DNA from: Euphorbia lathyris
Taxonomy: Eukaryota; Streptophyta; Magnoliopsida; Malpighiales; Euphorbiaceae
Direction of reading: 5' to 3'
Assembly (NCBI RefSeq): GCF_963576675.1
Contig: NC_088911.1
Coordinates: 135,101,929 to 135,165,928 of the forward strand
Length of the DNA stretch: 64,000 bases
The notes beneath the pieces were generated by a model. That model was not told the DNA's origin. It ran no database searches and saw only the letters and a list, made by a program, of their open reading frames with translations. Shown piece after piece: positions 1 to 11,165 of this stretch (position 1 is the first letter of the stretch; each line of letters begins with the position of its first letter). A program made the translations under genes and the position numbers.

Positions 1-693
1 TCCTTTCTTGCAGTTAAGTAGTAACGGGCAGTGGTCTAAGCAGTGACGAGGTAAAGCCGTGCAACTTATTGAATCCCATGCATCGATAAAGTTGCTTGTA
101 ACTAGTGCTCTATCCAACCTACAATCCACTCGAGCAGAACCTCTACGGCCATTAGTCCATGTAAACTGATTACCTGCAGTTTCCATATCGTGAAGATCAC
201 ATCGCTCAATAAATTCTCTGAACGTTGTGGTAGATCCCTGTGCTGGCGATGCGCCTAATTTCTCGTGCGCCCTAGTAACAACGTTGAAGTCTCCAATTAT
301 AAGCCACTGAGTCAAATTATCAGAAGAGAGACCATAGAGGCTATCCCAAAGTGCCAGTCTGCCGATAGCTGCAGTAGATCCATAAACAAATGATATTCTC
401 GATAAGGAACTGTGATTTCCAATTTCTATAGAGATGTGTTGATCGTGTATTACAGAGTTGGAGACCATTGTAGAGGAGTTATTGAGGACCCAGATGGAGG
501 GGCAATGGCAGTTGTTGAAGGCAACCAGAGAGAGGCCTAGTGAATTCCAAAAGGAAGTGGAGATGGAACCAAACATAACCATTGGCTCTGCAAGAAAAAT
601 TAGATCCGGACGATGTGTTTGACAGAACATACGCAACACTCTTTTGGTTTTGGGATTACCAATTCCCCGACAATTCCAATAAAGGACAATCAT
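1..693 (-). pseudogene. LINE ORF2 N-terminus: AP-type endonuclease (partial, runs off window)
   Basis: Read on the minus strand from an ATG at 693, the frame stays open to the window edge (231 codons). It begins MIVLYWNCRGIGNP, the usual start of plant L1-type LINE ORF2. Further motifs are the endonuclease core IIGDFNVV and the late block FTWTNGRRG followed by a LDRAL motif, then a DHCPLL-type segment holding the C-terminal catalytic His. This domain nicks target DNA for target-primed reverse transcription. The reverse transcriptase would lie to the left of position 1. No stop is visible in the part shown, so this domain is well preserved although the ORF1 upstream is damaged. Family assignment comes from motif recognition only. 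Confidence 0.88.
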
Positions 694-1231
694 AGATACC
701 GCTTCGGCGGCCGGTTGAGCCTTTTGGCTCTAGCTTCAACTGACTAGGTAGGCTTCTGAGATTGATTCTTTCCTTTTACCTAAGACCATCCTTTGTCCAA
801 ACTGTTTACATGCATCTCACCTGGTTTTGAATCGCCATGGACTATTAACACTAGAGGAGAGACTTCCTGTTCAAAAATTGGAAATTCTGAAGTGGGGTGG
901 ATGATGGTGATCGGATTTGACCAGTCCCAGTTTTGTACCCTGGTAGCAGAACCTCCGGATTGTATACTCTACAAATCCATGATTCCCAGATATATCTGGA
1001 TGACATTATCACTTACATGATGATCCATTTCTGTTTCTGAGCCTGCTAGGCTACCTGGTTCACTGTAGTTTGCCTAGCATTTTCTAGTTGTGCCTAACAC
1101 TTCCCCCGATTTATTCCCATGTTTAGTAACCTGCTCTTTGTTAGCCTGTTCAACAGCCTGCTCTTTTTTTAACCTGATGTTCTGAATGTTGCTTAGGGGG
1201 CTCTTGTTTGCCAGTCTGATGTTGCTTGCCA
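694..1231 (-). other. LINE ORF1-ORF2 spacer and decayed ORF1 tail
   Basis: This 540-bp stretch lies between the ORF1 zinc knuckle and the ORF2 start, where plant L1 elements encode a long low-complexity ORF1 tail. I see no convincing long reading frame. It is most likely the degraded C-terminal part of ORF1. Confidence 0.5.
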
Positions 1232-1606
1232 TCACGCTGATGAGGAAATGTTTCCTTGTCGGAAATTACGCATGCATTGTGAAGCGGAATGACTGATAGC
1301 TTTACAAATTGAACACAAGGTAGGCAGCCTCTCATATTCCAGATACACACATTGCATACGAGACTCTATATCCATGCGCAATTTATACTGAAGTGGTTGA
1401 GCTAGATCCACGTCAATCAGAACTCTGGCAAAATTCCCAAATTCACCTTCAATTGTGTTCCTATCGAACCGTAAAGGAATGCTAACGGCTTTTGCAATAC
1501 TAGAGATAATTCTCTTGTCCCAGGACTCCCAAGGTAGGTTGTAAAAGTGAACCCAGACTTGAGCTAATGATGCCTTATGAGATTCTAGGTTGAACCCATG
1601 ATACAA
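1232..1606 (-). pseudogene. LINE ORF1 fragment: DUF4283-like domain and CCHC zinc knuckle
   Basis: The 124-residue fragment contains VWVHFYNLPWESWDKRI and IPLRFDRNTIEGEFGNFARV, typical of the nucleic-acid-binding ORF1 protein of plant L1 LINEs. A zinc knuckle follows: CSICKAISHSASQC, which fits C-x2-C-x4-H-x4-C. ORF1 proteins package the LINE RNA. The N-terminus is missing because the homology starts abruptly near 1606, and the C-terminus is lost. Its order and strand match the ORF2 endonuclease at 1-693, so both belong to one LINE copy on the minus strand. Confidence 0.8.
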
Positions 1607-1639
1607 AGGAGAGAAGCGAAGAATACCTAGTTTAAGTGA

Positions 1640-2913
1640 AATAGCACATTGGCCCCAGACTTAGAATTCATATTTCCTTATAGAATTATAATCCTTTATT
1701 CAGTTTATCCATAACTATAATATAATCATAATTATCTAATGATCAAATAAATATCTACCTATACTACTATAAATTTTAGTCCCTCATTTATTCACTCTAA
1801 GATTACCATTTTGTCCTCTAGTCTTAATTCAATTTGTGACCCATTAGGTTCTTACCAATACTAGTTGTATACATTTACTGGAATTAAATTAAACAAATTA
1901 ATTCAACTAAATGTATAACATAATGAGTGCGCATACTGTTATTGGCAAAATCGTCACATTCTCCCAGAGCAAGAAGAAGTCAGGTTGATTCTGACATTTA
2001 CCTTTCTGTATTAGGTGCAATACAATACGATCCTTCATCAGTTATATCCTTATACGAATATGTAACTGTCGAACATGTCAAGTTATATATAATGAGACGT
2101 TTATTTTACTTCTCTATGTACAATTAACTCTGAATAGATAGGTTAAGTGAAATCTCTATTTCAAACCCTAACCATATCACCTTGCAAGAAATTCAAGCTA
2201 ATTCTCCACAAGAGGCCATGGATATATCTCCCATTTATTAGGAGTGATGAATGTTCAATTTAACATTAACTATCCTGCAATTACTTTATGTGATGCCCAA
2301 CGTCTTCCCAAGCACACCTGAAGTATCATACATGTATGGATCGTGTCAAAGACAAAGTCAAAGCATCACCTTCCATAGTCTAGAAAAATTTAATTAATGT
2401 TTGTTTGAGTATGAGGGTTACTTATACCTACTAATACATTTGAGATAAGACATGTGACACTAGATAAATTCATCCATCCTATTATCTCAAGTCGGGTCCT
2501 GAATCCTAATGAACTTCTTCATTTGATCCATGAAACTGTCTAGATATCTGAATACCTAAAGCTTATGAGATCAGCTTTTTGTTCATGAATAGAAGATATC
2601 GTTATGTGCAAGTCTTTGCGGTATTATCTCAATTCCTTAAACATAATACCTGACTTGGGGTAATTTAAGTTTATCAACTAATTGGTTAGAATCATAAGGT
2701 ATAGTCTCACTTCAAGTTTGTGTGAACACTTTATAATTACTTTTATAAACTTGGGATTTCCTTTTATTTAACTTGTTCAGTTGTGATACAAGATTAATGT
2801 CTTTATATAGTTAAACATATTATATCATATAAATCAAATGATTCAGTAACAAACAATTCATTTATAATTACATTATATCCTAAAACAATTGTTTATAGGA
2901 CATAAAACCAACA
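1640..2913 (-). mobile_element. Degraded Ty1/copia LTR, minus orientation
   Basis: On the minus strand the sequence starts TGTTGGTTTTATG at 2913 and reads as an AT-rich copia-type LTR, with phrases familiar from dicot copia LTRs. It abuts a copia gag remnant at 2914 with no polypurine tract between them. It may therefore be an LTR inserted into gag, or the result of an internal deletion. The low-coordinate boundary and TSD could not be fixed. There is no coding potential. Confidence 0.45.
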
Positions 2914-3450
2914 TTGGGAGCTTGGAGTTCCATTTCGAAGAAGACAACTGGTTGCTACCTGTAGGTTTATCGTTATAGTTTGCCTTGTACTTTGAGTGCC
3001 ATTTTGGATATACCCAATAATAGACCAGTAACATTCCCCACTATTGCCCTTTACCTCCACAGACAGAGGAAACTTGATATTTCTTAAAGTGAGTTTTGCT
3101 ATACATGGCAAAAATCTCCAAGTTGACTTTGGATATGCTCAAAAGTTCTCTTTATGCTTCTTCTTGTTGAAAAGATGCAGAAGCGGTTTCAACCGTGGGC
3201 AAAGGACTCAACAACAATAATTGGCTCCTGTAAGCATTATAAGACTCATTCAAAATGTCCAAGAACTGAAATAAACAAGATTCTTCTATTTGATTTTCAA
3301 TAGCACTCAATGGAGATTTTATTGCAGTACATGTTTCTGTCACCTTAGGTAGGACATTCAAGGCATCTAATTCTTCCCAAAGATATTTCACAGAAGTATA
3401 ATACTCGTTTACAAAAGCTGAGTTTTGCTTTTGCTCAAACAATTCTTTAC
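2914..3450 (-). pseudogene. Ty1/copia gag fragment (UBN2-type) with broken zinc knuckle
   Basis: The minus frame at 3442-3152 carries EYYTSVKYLWEELDAL and later SYNAYRSQLLLLSPLP, the classic capsid helices of plant copia gag (UBN2/retrotransposon gag family). Continuing in shifted frames, SVCGGKGNSGE and WSIIGY are the remains of the CCHC knuckle region. Frameshifts and stops near 3150 break the frame. The gag is cut at 2914 by an LTR. This is a fossil with no pol attached. Confidence 0.7.
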
Positions 3451-4154
3451 TTAGTATGTACTTCCTAGACCTATTAGTTTACGAAAAACGTGTTTTTCAA
3501 GGTTTAACCATATATCTCATATAGATGTCATGTACATAACATATCTATTAATGTAGATGAAGTATTATGAGCAAGCCAAGCAATTACCATATTATTGTAA
3601 GTTTCCCACATCTCTGCCTTTATCTCATCTTCTTCAGATTTGGTGATAAATCATGTGACAAATCCTAATTTGCATTTGGATGATCAATGCATCTCTATAG
3701 TTCTTCGTCATGCCCTATAGTCTGAAGATCCCTGCAACTTTTCGGTTTGAATCAATTCACATTACCTGATGGATGAAGAAAAAGTGGATTCAGCATATCC
3801 TAAAATGATAACATAGTGTTTTCCATTGAATAACATAGATTGAAGAAATGGGTTTTAGCAAAAGAGATTTTTACAAGAAATGGGTTTTAAAGAAATAAAA
3901 GAGATGACAATATCAGTGAAGATAAGGAGATGACAGATTCATTCCATTCTGCACCCTAGTGCTTTGATACCATAAAGAGTGAGATAGCTCTAGTTTGTGA
4001 TGTAGAAGAATGAATAGAAGTAGAAGGGAGAAGAAGAATATATAAGGAAATAATATTTTCCATTCCTGAATTAAGCATAGTATCGTTACACACCTTAAAA
4101 GAAAAGGAAATCCACAAATAGATAAAACAAGAAATAACCATTCAACAAACAAAA
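3451..4154 (-). mobile_element. 5' leader and possible LTR remnant of the minus copia, with PBS
   Basis: A primer-binding site, TGGTATCAAAGC on the minus strand (3961-3972), matches the initiator-Met tRNA type with one change. It lies upstream of the gag fragment in the correct orientation. The DNA just above it (3973 to roughly 4150) would then be the 5' LTR, but I cannot define its outer edge. No other coding signal is present. Confidence 0.45.
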
Positions 4155-4355
4155 AAGGAATTACAAATGTGAAAATACTAAAAAAAGAAAGCTAAAAGAA
4201 CAAATTATTTTAGGATATAAACAATTGTTTTAGGATATAATGTAATTAGGGAACAATTGTTTCATTAAAAAAAGTAAACTTATATCTTCAATATCCTCAC
4301 TACAAAGTTTAATTAAGGAATTTACAATAAAGAAAGCTAAAAGAACAAATTATAC
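4155..4355. repeat. Direct repeat around an inverted LTR-derived filler
   Basis: The string AAGCTAAAAGAACAAATTAT occurs near 4189-4208 and again near 4335-4354, with similar flanks (AAGGAATT upstream of both). Between them, 4207-4250 is the reverse complement of the LTR end at about 2863-2905. This looks like a repaired break with templated filler DNA. Confidence 0.55.
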
Positions 4356-4431
4356 AATGTTAAAAACAAATAAAAAACTTTTTTAACGTGTATAATTAAT
4401 TTTCTTCCACGTCTTTTTTATTTTCTCAATT

Positions 4432-4500
4432 TTTTTTACTAACCAACCAGAATAGGGTATGATTGGAATTATTATAAAAGGAAAGGACAGGGGAAAGTGC
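4432..4500. repeat. Short segment homologous to the right flank (63352-63412)
   Basis: The stretch starting TTACTAACCAACCAGAATAG aligns over about 60 bp with the right-flank segment containing CTTACCAACCAACTAGAAAA, both followed by an AGGGTA-ATTGGA-type continuation. The two copies are now 59 kb apart but were only about 2 kb apart before the nest formed. The role is unknown. The rest of 4371-5014 is AT-rich with nothing recognisable. Confidence 0.45.
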
Positions 4501-5023
4501 GTGGAAGTTTGTAAGCAGTGGGCATGCATGTGAGAACTAAGGTGTCTTGAATTTGTGAGGTTTGTTGACAAATGTCTAATTATTACTATCAAGAGAAACT
4601 ACTTTTGTCTTCGAGTAGTACAATATTTTCTCATTTATAGTATCTCATTTATTACTCTCTAAATTTATTTATTTGTATTGTTTTTTAAAATAAATTCTGA
4701 AAAATTTTAATTCCTTTTTATAGAATAACCTCATTGTCTATGCAACTAAGTTTTCTTTTTTCGAAATAACAATTTTTCAAGATTTCTTTCTCTAAATAGT
4801 CGGTTTCTCTCTCTTGACAAAATAATACCTAAATAACCACAATATCCAAAATTTTAATAATTAAAGTTATTAAAAATATCATTTTCATCGGCTCTATAAT
4901 AACTGCTACTCCCTCTAGATGGCATATTAAAGTTCTCAATGTTGAGTAACTTTTATGTTAATAAAACGGCAAAGTTGAATAAGTTTTATACCATGTTTAG
5001 AAATTGAATGATCATAATTTTAA

Positions 5024-5577
5024 GGGTAATTAATTTATTAGTCCCTATATTTTGATAAAACACATTGTTTAATCCCTGTATTTTCAAAAACACATCTCTA
5101 ACCTTTTTCTCAGTGAACTGTTTAGTCCTTCCGTTTGTTTGTTAGATTTTTTTACCGTTTATGACTTGGAAAATGACTAAATTACCCTTTACTATTTACC
5201 TTCAAACTTCAGAAGAGGAAATCCAATTTAGAAAAAGAAGTTATTTGTATGGAGAACAAGAAAAAGAACAGACCCAATGTTTACAAATTTGAACGATTAA
5301 GAAGAAAATCAAGAAGAAGAACATTCAAAGTTGATTTCAGATGCATTGGAGTTTATAGGAAAGGAAAATAAAGGAAAAGAAGAACGCAAATCCAAATTGA
5401 CTAACAGAATCTTCATTAGAGTCTAACGGCATGGACTAAATAGTTCATCGAGAAAAACCTTAGGGACTAAATAGTTCACCGAGAAAAACTTTAGGGACTT
5501 TACCGTGTGTTTTTGAAAATACAGGGACTAAACAATATATTTTTTTCAAAATATATGGACTAATAAATTAATTACCC
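5024..5577. mobile_element. Mutator-type (MULE) MITE, 554 bp, with perfect 9-bp TSD
   Basis: The element begins GGGTAATTAATTTATTAGTC and ends with the inverse. Terminal inverted repeats can be followed for roughly 110-130 bp, both containing TTTAGTCCCTGTATTTTC or close variants. The flanks are TAATTTTAA at 5015-5023 and again at 5578-5586, a perfect 9-bp target duplication, the length made by Mutator-like transposases. There is no coding capacity, so mobilisation would have been in trans. Near the 3' end a block of about 32 bp (GACTAAATAGTTCA-CGAGAAAAAC type) is duplicated in tandem. Between 5587 and 5713 I see only AT-rich DNA. Confidence 0.9.
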
Positions 5578-5855
5578 TAATTTTAATAAGAATAAAATTG
5601 AGAGCAATGATATTTTATATTTTAAAAAAGACACTTTTATAACAAAAGTAAACAAAGGCCTAATTTGATAAAAAAAAATACCCCAAAAGATCGAGAATTA
5701 TCTCACATATAAGTAGACTTGGGCATGGGCCGGACTAGGTCGGGCCTGTCGGGCTTTTAATAAAACTTGACGAGGCCAAGCCCAGCCCAGCCCGCAATAA
5801 ATTGAGTCGGACTCAGGCTGGACTCGGGCCTAAAATATGAATCCCAAGTCCGTTT

Positions 5856-6582
5856 TGTTGAAACACCTTTCCACATGATTTTGATTTGACAAAATTATTT
5901 AAGTTAATCCATGATTAAGGGACAATTAAATTTAAGTGCTTTGATTTAATTGTACTAATATGTTTGTTCAATGTTAAGTATAAAAATAAATAGAAATAAA
6001 AAGTAAGACAGGACGAAGTCAGCATTAGATCACAGCACAAGCTGAGTAGAGTGGAACTCAGCGTGACAGAAGATAAGTCATCTTCAGAACAGAAGCTTAA
6101 AGATCAAGAAGCTGAGTGGAACGGAGCTCAGTAACAAAAGTAGAAAAGTCTTCTGAGAACTATGTCTGACAGAACAAAGCTGACTATGGAAGTTGAGTAA
6201 AAGAGAACTCAATATCTGAATTGGCAACAATCAAAGACAACGGCTATCAAAATCAAGCTGAGTGATCTTCAGGACAGCATGAATGATCTGTTTGCTAAAA
6301 GACAAGATCCGACAACTTTCTGCACCAATAATAGAAACTTTGGAATTACACAAGAGCCAATTTCGAGATGCATGGGTCAAATGTTCGTTAGCTAAAAGAC
6401 GGACTGGCACAAGAAGACAAAACCTGCAAGAAGAAGACAAACCTGACGCCTGCGGAATTCAGACGACAGGATTGGCCTGCAAGTCTGAAGCTGACCAGAA
6501 TATTGTCCCCAAAAGAGTCGTTTTGGATTCAACGGGCAAATCAAATTCAAATGATTTGATCTTCAGATTGCAACTATAAAGA
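5856..6582 (+). repeat. Copia-1 5' LTR, truncated at its TATA box
   Basis: It matches the first ~725 bp of the 3' LTR at 61220 and stops right after ACTATAAAG, where the 3' LTR goes on GGGACAAG. Here the sequence jumps into integrase coding DNA. The LTR therefore keeps U3 up to the TATA box and nothing beyond. Confidence 0.88.
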
Positions 6583-6984
6583 CCATTGGAATTACTACAC
6601 TTGGACCTTTTCGGACCTGTCCAGCCACTCAGCTTGGGCGGTAAGAAATTCTCCTTAGTCATTGTAGATGATTTCTCTCGGTATACTTGGATCATCTTGT
6701 TGAGTAGCAAGGATGAAACTTTTGAGATGTTCACAACATTGATTAAAAAGGTTGAAAATGACAAAGACCTAAAAGTAGCTCATATTAGAAGCGGCAATGG
6801 TGGAGAATTCAAAAACCAACAGTTTGACGAATTCTGTGAAGCTGGTGGTATTGACCACAATTTCTCTGCTCCTAGAACGCCTCAACAAAATGGGGTTGTT
6901 GAAAGGAAGAACAGAACAATTGTCGAAATTGCTAGGACAATGCTGAGTGAAAATAGGCTTCCAAAGTATTTCTGGGGTGAAGTT
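6583..6984 (+). pseudogene. Copia-1 pol, part 1: integrase core
   Basis: The frame begins inside the integrase catalytic core ([11 protein letters not shown], first catalytic Asp) and runs to YFWGE, where Copia-B is inserted. The third catalytic residue is present in [11 protein letters not shown]. The second catalytic Asp is changed: this copy reads RSGNGGEF where Copia-B reads RSDNGGEF. The N-terminal HHCC zinc region, protease and gag are missing because the DNA is fused to the truncated LTR at about 6582. The frame continues at 24206 once Copia-B and one TSD copy are removed. Confidence 0.88.
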
Positions 6985-8406
6985 TGTTGGTCCCTGGTAA
7001 TTAGTTCCAAGGGGGGGGGGGTTAGGAACTAATATAATTTTTTCGTGTTCTAACTGAGCTGACCAGAAGTTATTTTGAGAGTTTTATTATCTCGGCCTTT
7101 GTTCAGCTTGGTGAGATATATCACATGACAACTTTAGTCAGATGTTGACCAAGGTTGTTTCCTTGAGAGTTAGGAATTGACGCTCTTGGAGGTCAGCTTC
7201 TAACTCAGCACCACTTACTTACTCAGGATCAGCTTAGACAATTTATATGCTGAGTAAATAAAGCAAACAACAAATGCAGTTATAAGAGAGAGTTTAGAGA
7301 TTACTCAATATCACTTATCCTGGTTCGGCCTCTCTGCCTACGTCCAGTCCCCAGAGTCCTCCGGGCTTTTTGAATCCAATACTGAGCTCTTTAAAGGTAG
7401 AGCACAAACCAATTACAAGGCAGTTGAATATGCAAGAGTACCCTCCTCTATTCGTCTACTCAACTCCTATTAAGTGCTACAACCCAGCACCTAGATTTCT
7501 CTACTACTGAAATGCTTACAACCAAGCACTCAGCTTTACACTCTCAATATTTCTATTGATCACAGACTTGTTCCTTCTTGAACTAAAGAACACTTTAGAT
7601 GATTACAACTCAATCTAGCATTTACACATAGAATAACAACGTCGGTGTAAGATTCTTTTTGTATTTGAGTGTTTTTGAAACTTTCTCTCTTGTATTTTTC
7701 TTTTTATGCTTCAGTTTTCTGTGTGTCGTTTTGGTTCTTCGATTGTCCTTTTATAGACGGAAACCTGTGGACTTGATCGTTTGAAATGTCTTGACCGTTG
7801 CCACCAAAACGGCTCTTTTGGGAAACACTTTCTGGAAATCTTCAGACTGCACCTCCATTCCCTTTCTCTGTTTTCTGTAAGTGTCAGGTTTGTCTTCTAG
7901 CGTCTCTTTTGTTTGTTTGTGTCAGTTATCTTTTACTAATAATCCAACATCCCATGACTCTTGGAATTAGTCTTTTAGGTGTCTTCGAGGTTCCAATTAT
8001 TGGCGCAGAAGATTGGCAGCCTTTGTCCTTTAGTGAACGGAACATTCATGCTGTCCTGACTGTTTACTCAGCTTCGTTTGTTCTTTTTGAATGTTCACGG
8101 TTCATGCTGAGTTCCTACAAGGTCAGCTCCATTTTGTTTAACCGCTCCTGAAGAAGTCTTCAGCTTTGGTCAGCTTCGTTTTGTTTCTGAATTTTTAACT
8201 CCACTCAGCTTCTATTCTGTCATGATGAGTTCCTTTCTACTCATCTTCATTTGTGCTGACTTTTATCCTGTCTTTACTTTATATATTTTTGCACTCAAGA
8301 TTTAACAAACATATTAGTACAATCAAATCAAAGCATCTAAATTTAATTGCCTCTTAATCATGGATGATTTTGTCAAATCAAAATCTTGTGGAAAGGTGTT
8401 TCAACA
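6985..8406 (-). repeat. Copia-B 3' LTR
   Basis: On the minus strand it runs TGTTGAAACACC (8406) to GGGACCAACA (6985). It is nearly identical to 22783-24200, but the G run near 7010-7021 is about five bases longer here. A TATA box (TATAAAAG, minus) lies at 7748-7755. A 117-codon plus-strand frame inside the LTR has no support as a gene. Confidence 0.95.
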
Positions 8407-8420
8407 AACTCCCCCATTTT
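8407..8420 (-). other. Copia-B polypurine tract
   Basis: Minus strand AAAATGGGGGAGTT directly upstream of the 3' LTR, the expected plus-strand primer. The 8421-8820 stretch is 3' untranslated DNA of the element with no gene seen. Confidence 0.85.
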
Positions 8421-8820
8421 GATGTTGGCAAAATACATAATTACGGAACTCAGTTTTAAGTTGCCCCATGATTGATATATTTGAAGTGACTCCCCCGTAA
8501 GGGTTGCATTTTGTCTTAATTTTATTCTAAGCCTTCTAAGATCTAATTTCATTAGATTTGTTATATTTGTGTATACTGGCTTAGTTTTGGAAGGATGTTG
8601 TCTCTTAGTTTAGTTTTAGTGTCTTTTTGATTTGTTTGTTCAAACTTGATTAGTCAGATCAGGAAGAGAAAACTGACATTGATATTGAATTTAAAAAAAA
8701 CAACAAAGAGACTAATATTGGATAACAACAAAACAAGGTATATCAACCTAAACAGTAGGTGACAAAAACAGACGGATAACTAGATATGGTGCCAAAACTC
8801 TAGACACAAACTGGCTAGAT

Positions 8821-9271
8821 TTACTTCTTCTTTCTTTGAGGTGAGGGATCAACATGAGCAATGCCTTTTCCCTTGCTTCCCGATGCAGACGCAGTTCCTA
8901 AAGTCAGAGGCTGAGTTCCTCTCTGAGTTCCTCTCTGAGTTCCTCTTTTACTTGTCTCCCCCGTTTTGCCATCATCGGGTTGATAAAGGAAGGTTTTATT
9001 CCTGGCAGCAGAGGAGAGGTAGTTAGAGTAGTGCTGAAGCCTTTTTGTGCTTTCACCCAAACAGTCAATGATAGGAATGCTATCGTCCTGGACGTGCCTG
9101 GGGACCCTAAGAGAACTGCTGATCATGCTAAGGAGACATTCATGCTCAGGCAGGAAATTGAGCTGGTGACCTGACTATAGGATTGATGGAATAGTTTTAG
9201 CAGAGCAGAGTCATAGAACATGCGATGTGCATTGTTGATCCTCATGGCCTTCATGATAGCTTGCGAGAAGC
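8821..9271 (-). pseudogene. Copia-B ORF X, C-terminal part
   Basis: This continues the minus-strand ORF X after the LARD. It matches the Copia-1 copy: RMFYDSALL, then ESTKRLQHYSNYL, a GGKTGE-like segment and a basic Lys-rich tail ending at 8821. Frame changes are needed around 9125-9180, so the part is decayed. Three short repeats (ERGTQ/RGTQ type) occur near the C-terminus. See 14811-17217 for the main body. Confidence 0.75.
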
Positions 9272-10903
9272 TGATAGCTCCTATTTATATAGGGTTTTTA
9301 GGATTAATTTAGATTGTTTTAGTTTAGTCTTTAGTTAATTTAGACGTTAATTTGATAGTTTTTAGTTAAATTATGTATTTTCCTTTATTTATGGCATTTT
9401 CTGTATTTTTAGGGTTTTTCAGGGACCTTTCATGCATTTCCAAACCAGACCCAAGCCTATTGGAGCATTTCCGGATCATTCAGGGACCATCAGAGCACTT
9501 TTGGGATTCGTCAGGGACCATTAGAGCACTTTTCGGAGGCCTAGGGACCTAAACAGATAAAAGCCGGAGCCACAGTTCCTGAAATAGGACCTGTCTCGGC
9601 GAGACATTACCTGTCTCGTCGAGACAGGCCCTCGTCTCGTTGAGACATGCCCTGTCTCGACGAGACGAGGTGGGGAAAGGCGCACCAGCACCTTCCCCCT
9701 TACTGAAATCCGCGGATCTGGGCCAAAAGCCCATTAAATACTTTGTAAATGCCATTTTTACCCCTGAAGCATTAGGGTTTCCTTCCTAATTCTATAAATA
9801 GGGAGCTAAACCTAATGGGGGGATTAGCCATTGAATAAATCGGAGAGCCGCTAGGGCTTTCTCGCCTCCACAATGTAGATTTAGCTTTTATTTCAGTTTT
9901 ATTTTCCTGTTTCTAAATTAGATTTCTTTTCTATTTTCTTATTTCTTTCAAGAACAATTGATGGGAGAAGTTCTTCATCTTCTATTTCTGTAATTGGAAT
10001 CGGCAAAACGGGTTTTGGATTTCTATCTCTTTCCCTTTTATCTTTTGCGATTATATTTAATTGAAGCTTTTTCCATTATTCTTATATGCCTATTGCTATG
10101 ATTAATTTGTCTATGAATTAATCCCCATCCAATTTGGGATGGGGATGAAATTGATTATATGAATATGTACGATTAGGGATCTAGGACCTTTGATTGATCA
10201 GTTTATGCATGCTTAATGCCTGGATATTGTTAGGAACAGGATTTATGCTAGAATGAACATTGATAATGATCAACTAGCCTGTTTATGTATATAATGTGCT
10301 TAATGCCTGTGACCCTGACATTAAATAGGATTATAGATAGATGAGAACCTGACCACGGAATCGTCTATACCGAACTTGTGTAAATCTGACTTCGCTAGAG
10401 ACCACTAGGAATGAGGCTTTGAGGCTGGGCTACGGCTTTAGCCTTAGTTGTCAATAAACCTAATGCTTTGCATGACCTAGGATATATGCCTAATCAAGCC
10501 GTCACCCGAATGCATGTGAATAGGAAGGACAATACTGATCACATTAGTCTTTCACTTAGGACAATTACCTTCAATCATTGGTAAAACGTAAATCTGAACT
10601 CCCTAAACCCATACATAGGATTTAATCAAAGGATTCCTCAGTCTGGATTGTGCCATCCATTGATTCACCTTCTACCCTGTCAATTGTTCACTTTACTTTG
10701 TTATCTTTATTGCTTTCAATTAGTTAATTATTTAGATAAAAACCCAAACATTTATCCAACCCTCTAAACAATTAGATCATTCTAGGTAGATTTACTAGTT
10801 ATAACGAATAGTCTTTGTGGTTCGATCTCGTGCTTAGCACAATATTACTTGTTGCGATAGGATACACTTGTCCTATTAAATGCTATATACTTTACGAGCA
10901 TCA
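9272..10903 (+). repeat. LARD 5' LTR (1.63 kb)
   Basis: Starts TGATAGCTCC and ends GAGCATCA. A palindrome cluster lies at 9593-9666, and TATAAATAGGGAGC follows at 9795. It aligns end to end with 13187-14805, with scattered substitutions and one palindrome more than the partner. Confidence 0.93.
9593..9666. repeat. Array of four GTCTCG-N-CGAGAC palindromes (LARD LTR)
   Basis: 13-bp dyads start at 9593, 9613, 9634 and 9654, a spacing of 20, 21 and 20 bp. Centre bases differ (G, T, T, A) and one arm in the third is altered. The second LTR has three, at 13508, 13529 and 13549 (21 and 20 bp). Confidence 0.9.
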
Positions 10904-11165
10904 AGTTTTTGGCGCCGTTGCCAAGGACTATTTTGTTTATAATTAGATTAAATTTGCCTAGACCAATGTGTTTATAATTAGATTATATTTCAAAATACCC
11001 GACAACAACACCATCAAGTTTTTGGCGTCGTTGCCGGGGACTATTTTGATTATAATTAGATTAAATTTGCTTGGAACTATTTTATTTATAATTAGATTAT
11101 ATTTCGAAATACCCGACAACAACACCATCAAGTGTTGCCAGGGACTATTTCGTTTATAATCTGTG
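10900..11165 (+). repeat. Tandem PBS repeats: about 2.3 copies of a 113-114 bp unit
   Basis: Units start with ATCAAG at 10900, 11013 and 11127. The first contains TGGCGCCGTTGCCAAGGA (10910-10927), at the normal PBS position. The second has TGGCGTCGTTGCCGGGGA, and the third is shortened to GTTGCCAGGGA. The first two units share TATAATTAGATTAAATTTGC and end with CCCGACAACAACACC; the third is cut short after TTATAATC. Confidence 0.88.

Noticed and set aside
793..1020. 75-codon plus-strand frame
   Set aside because: Antisense within the LINE ORF1-ORF2 spacer, no domain, does not start at ATG.
7798..8151. 117-codon plus-strand frame, repeated at 23592-23945
   Set aside because: It lies antisense inside both Copia-B LTRs, with no known domain.
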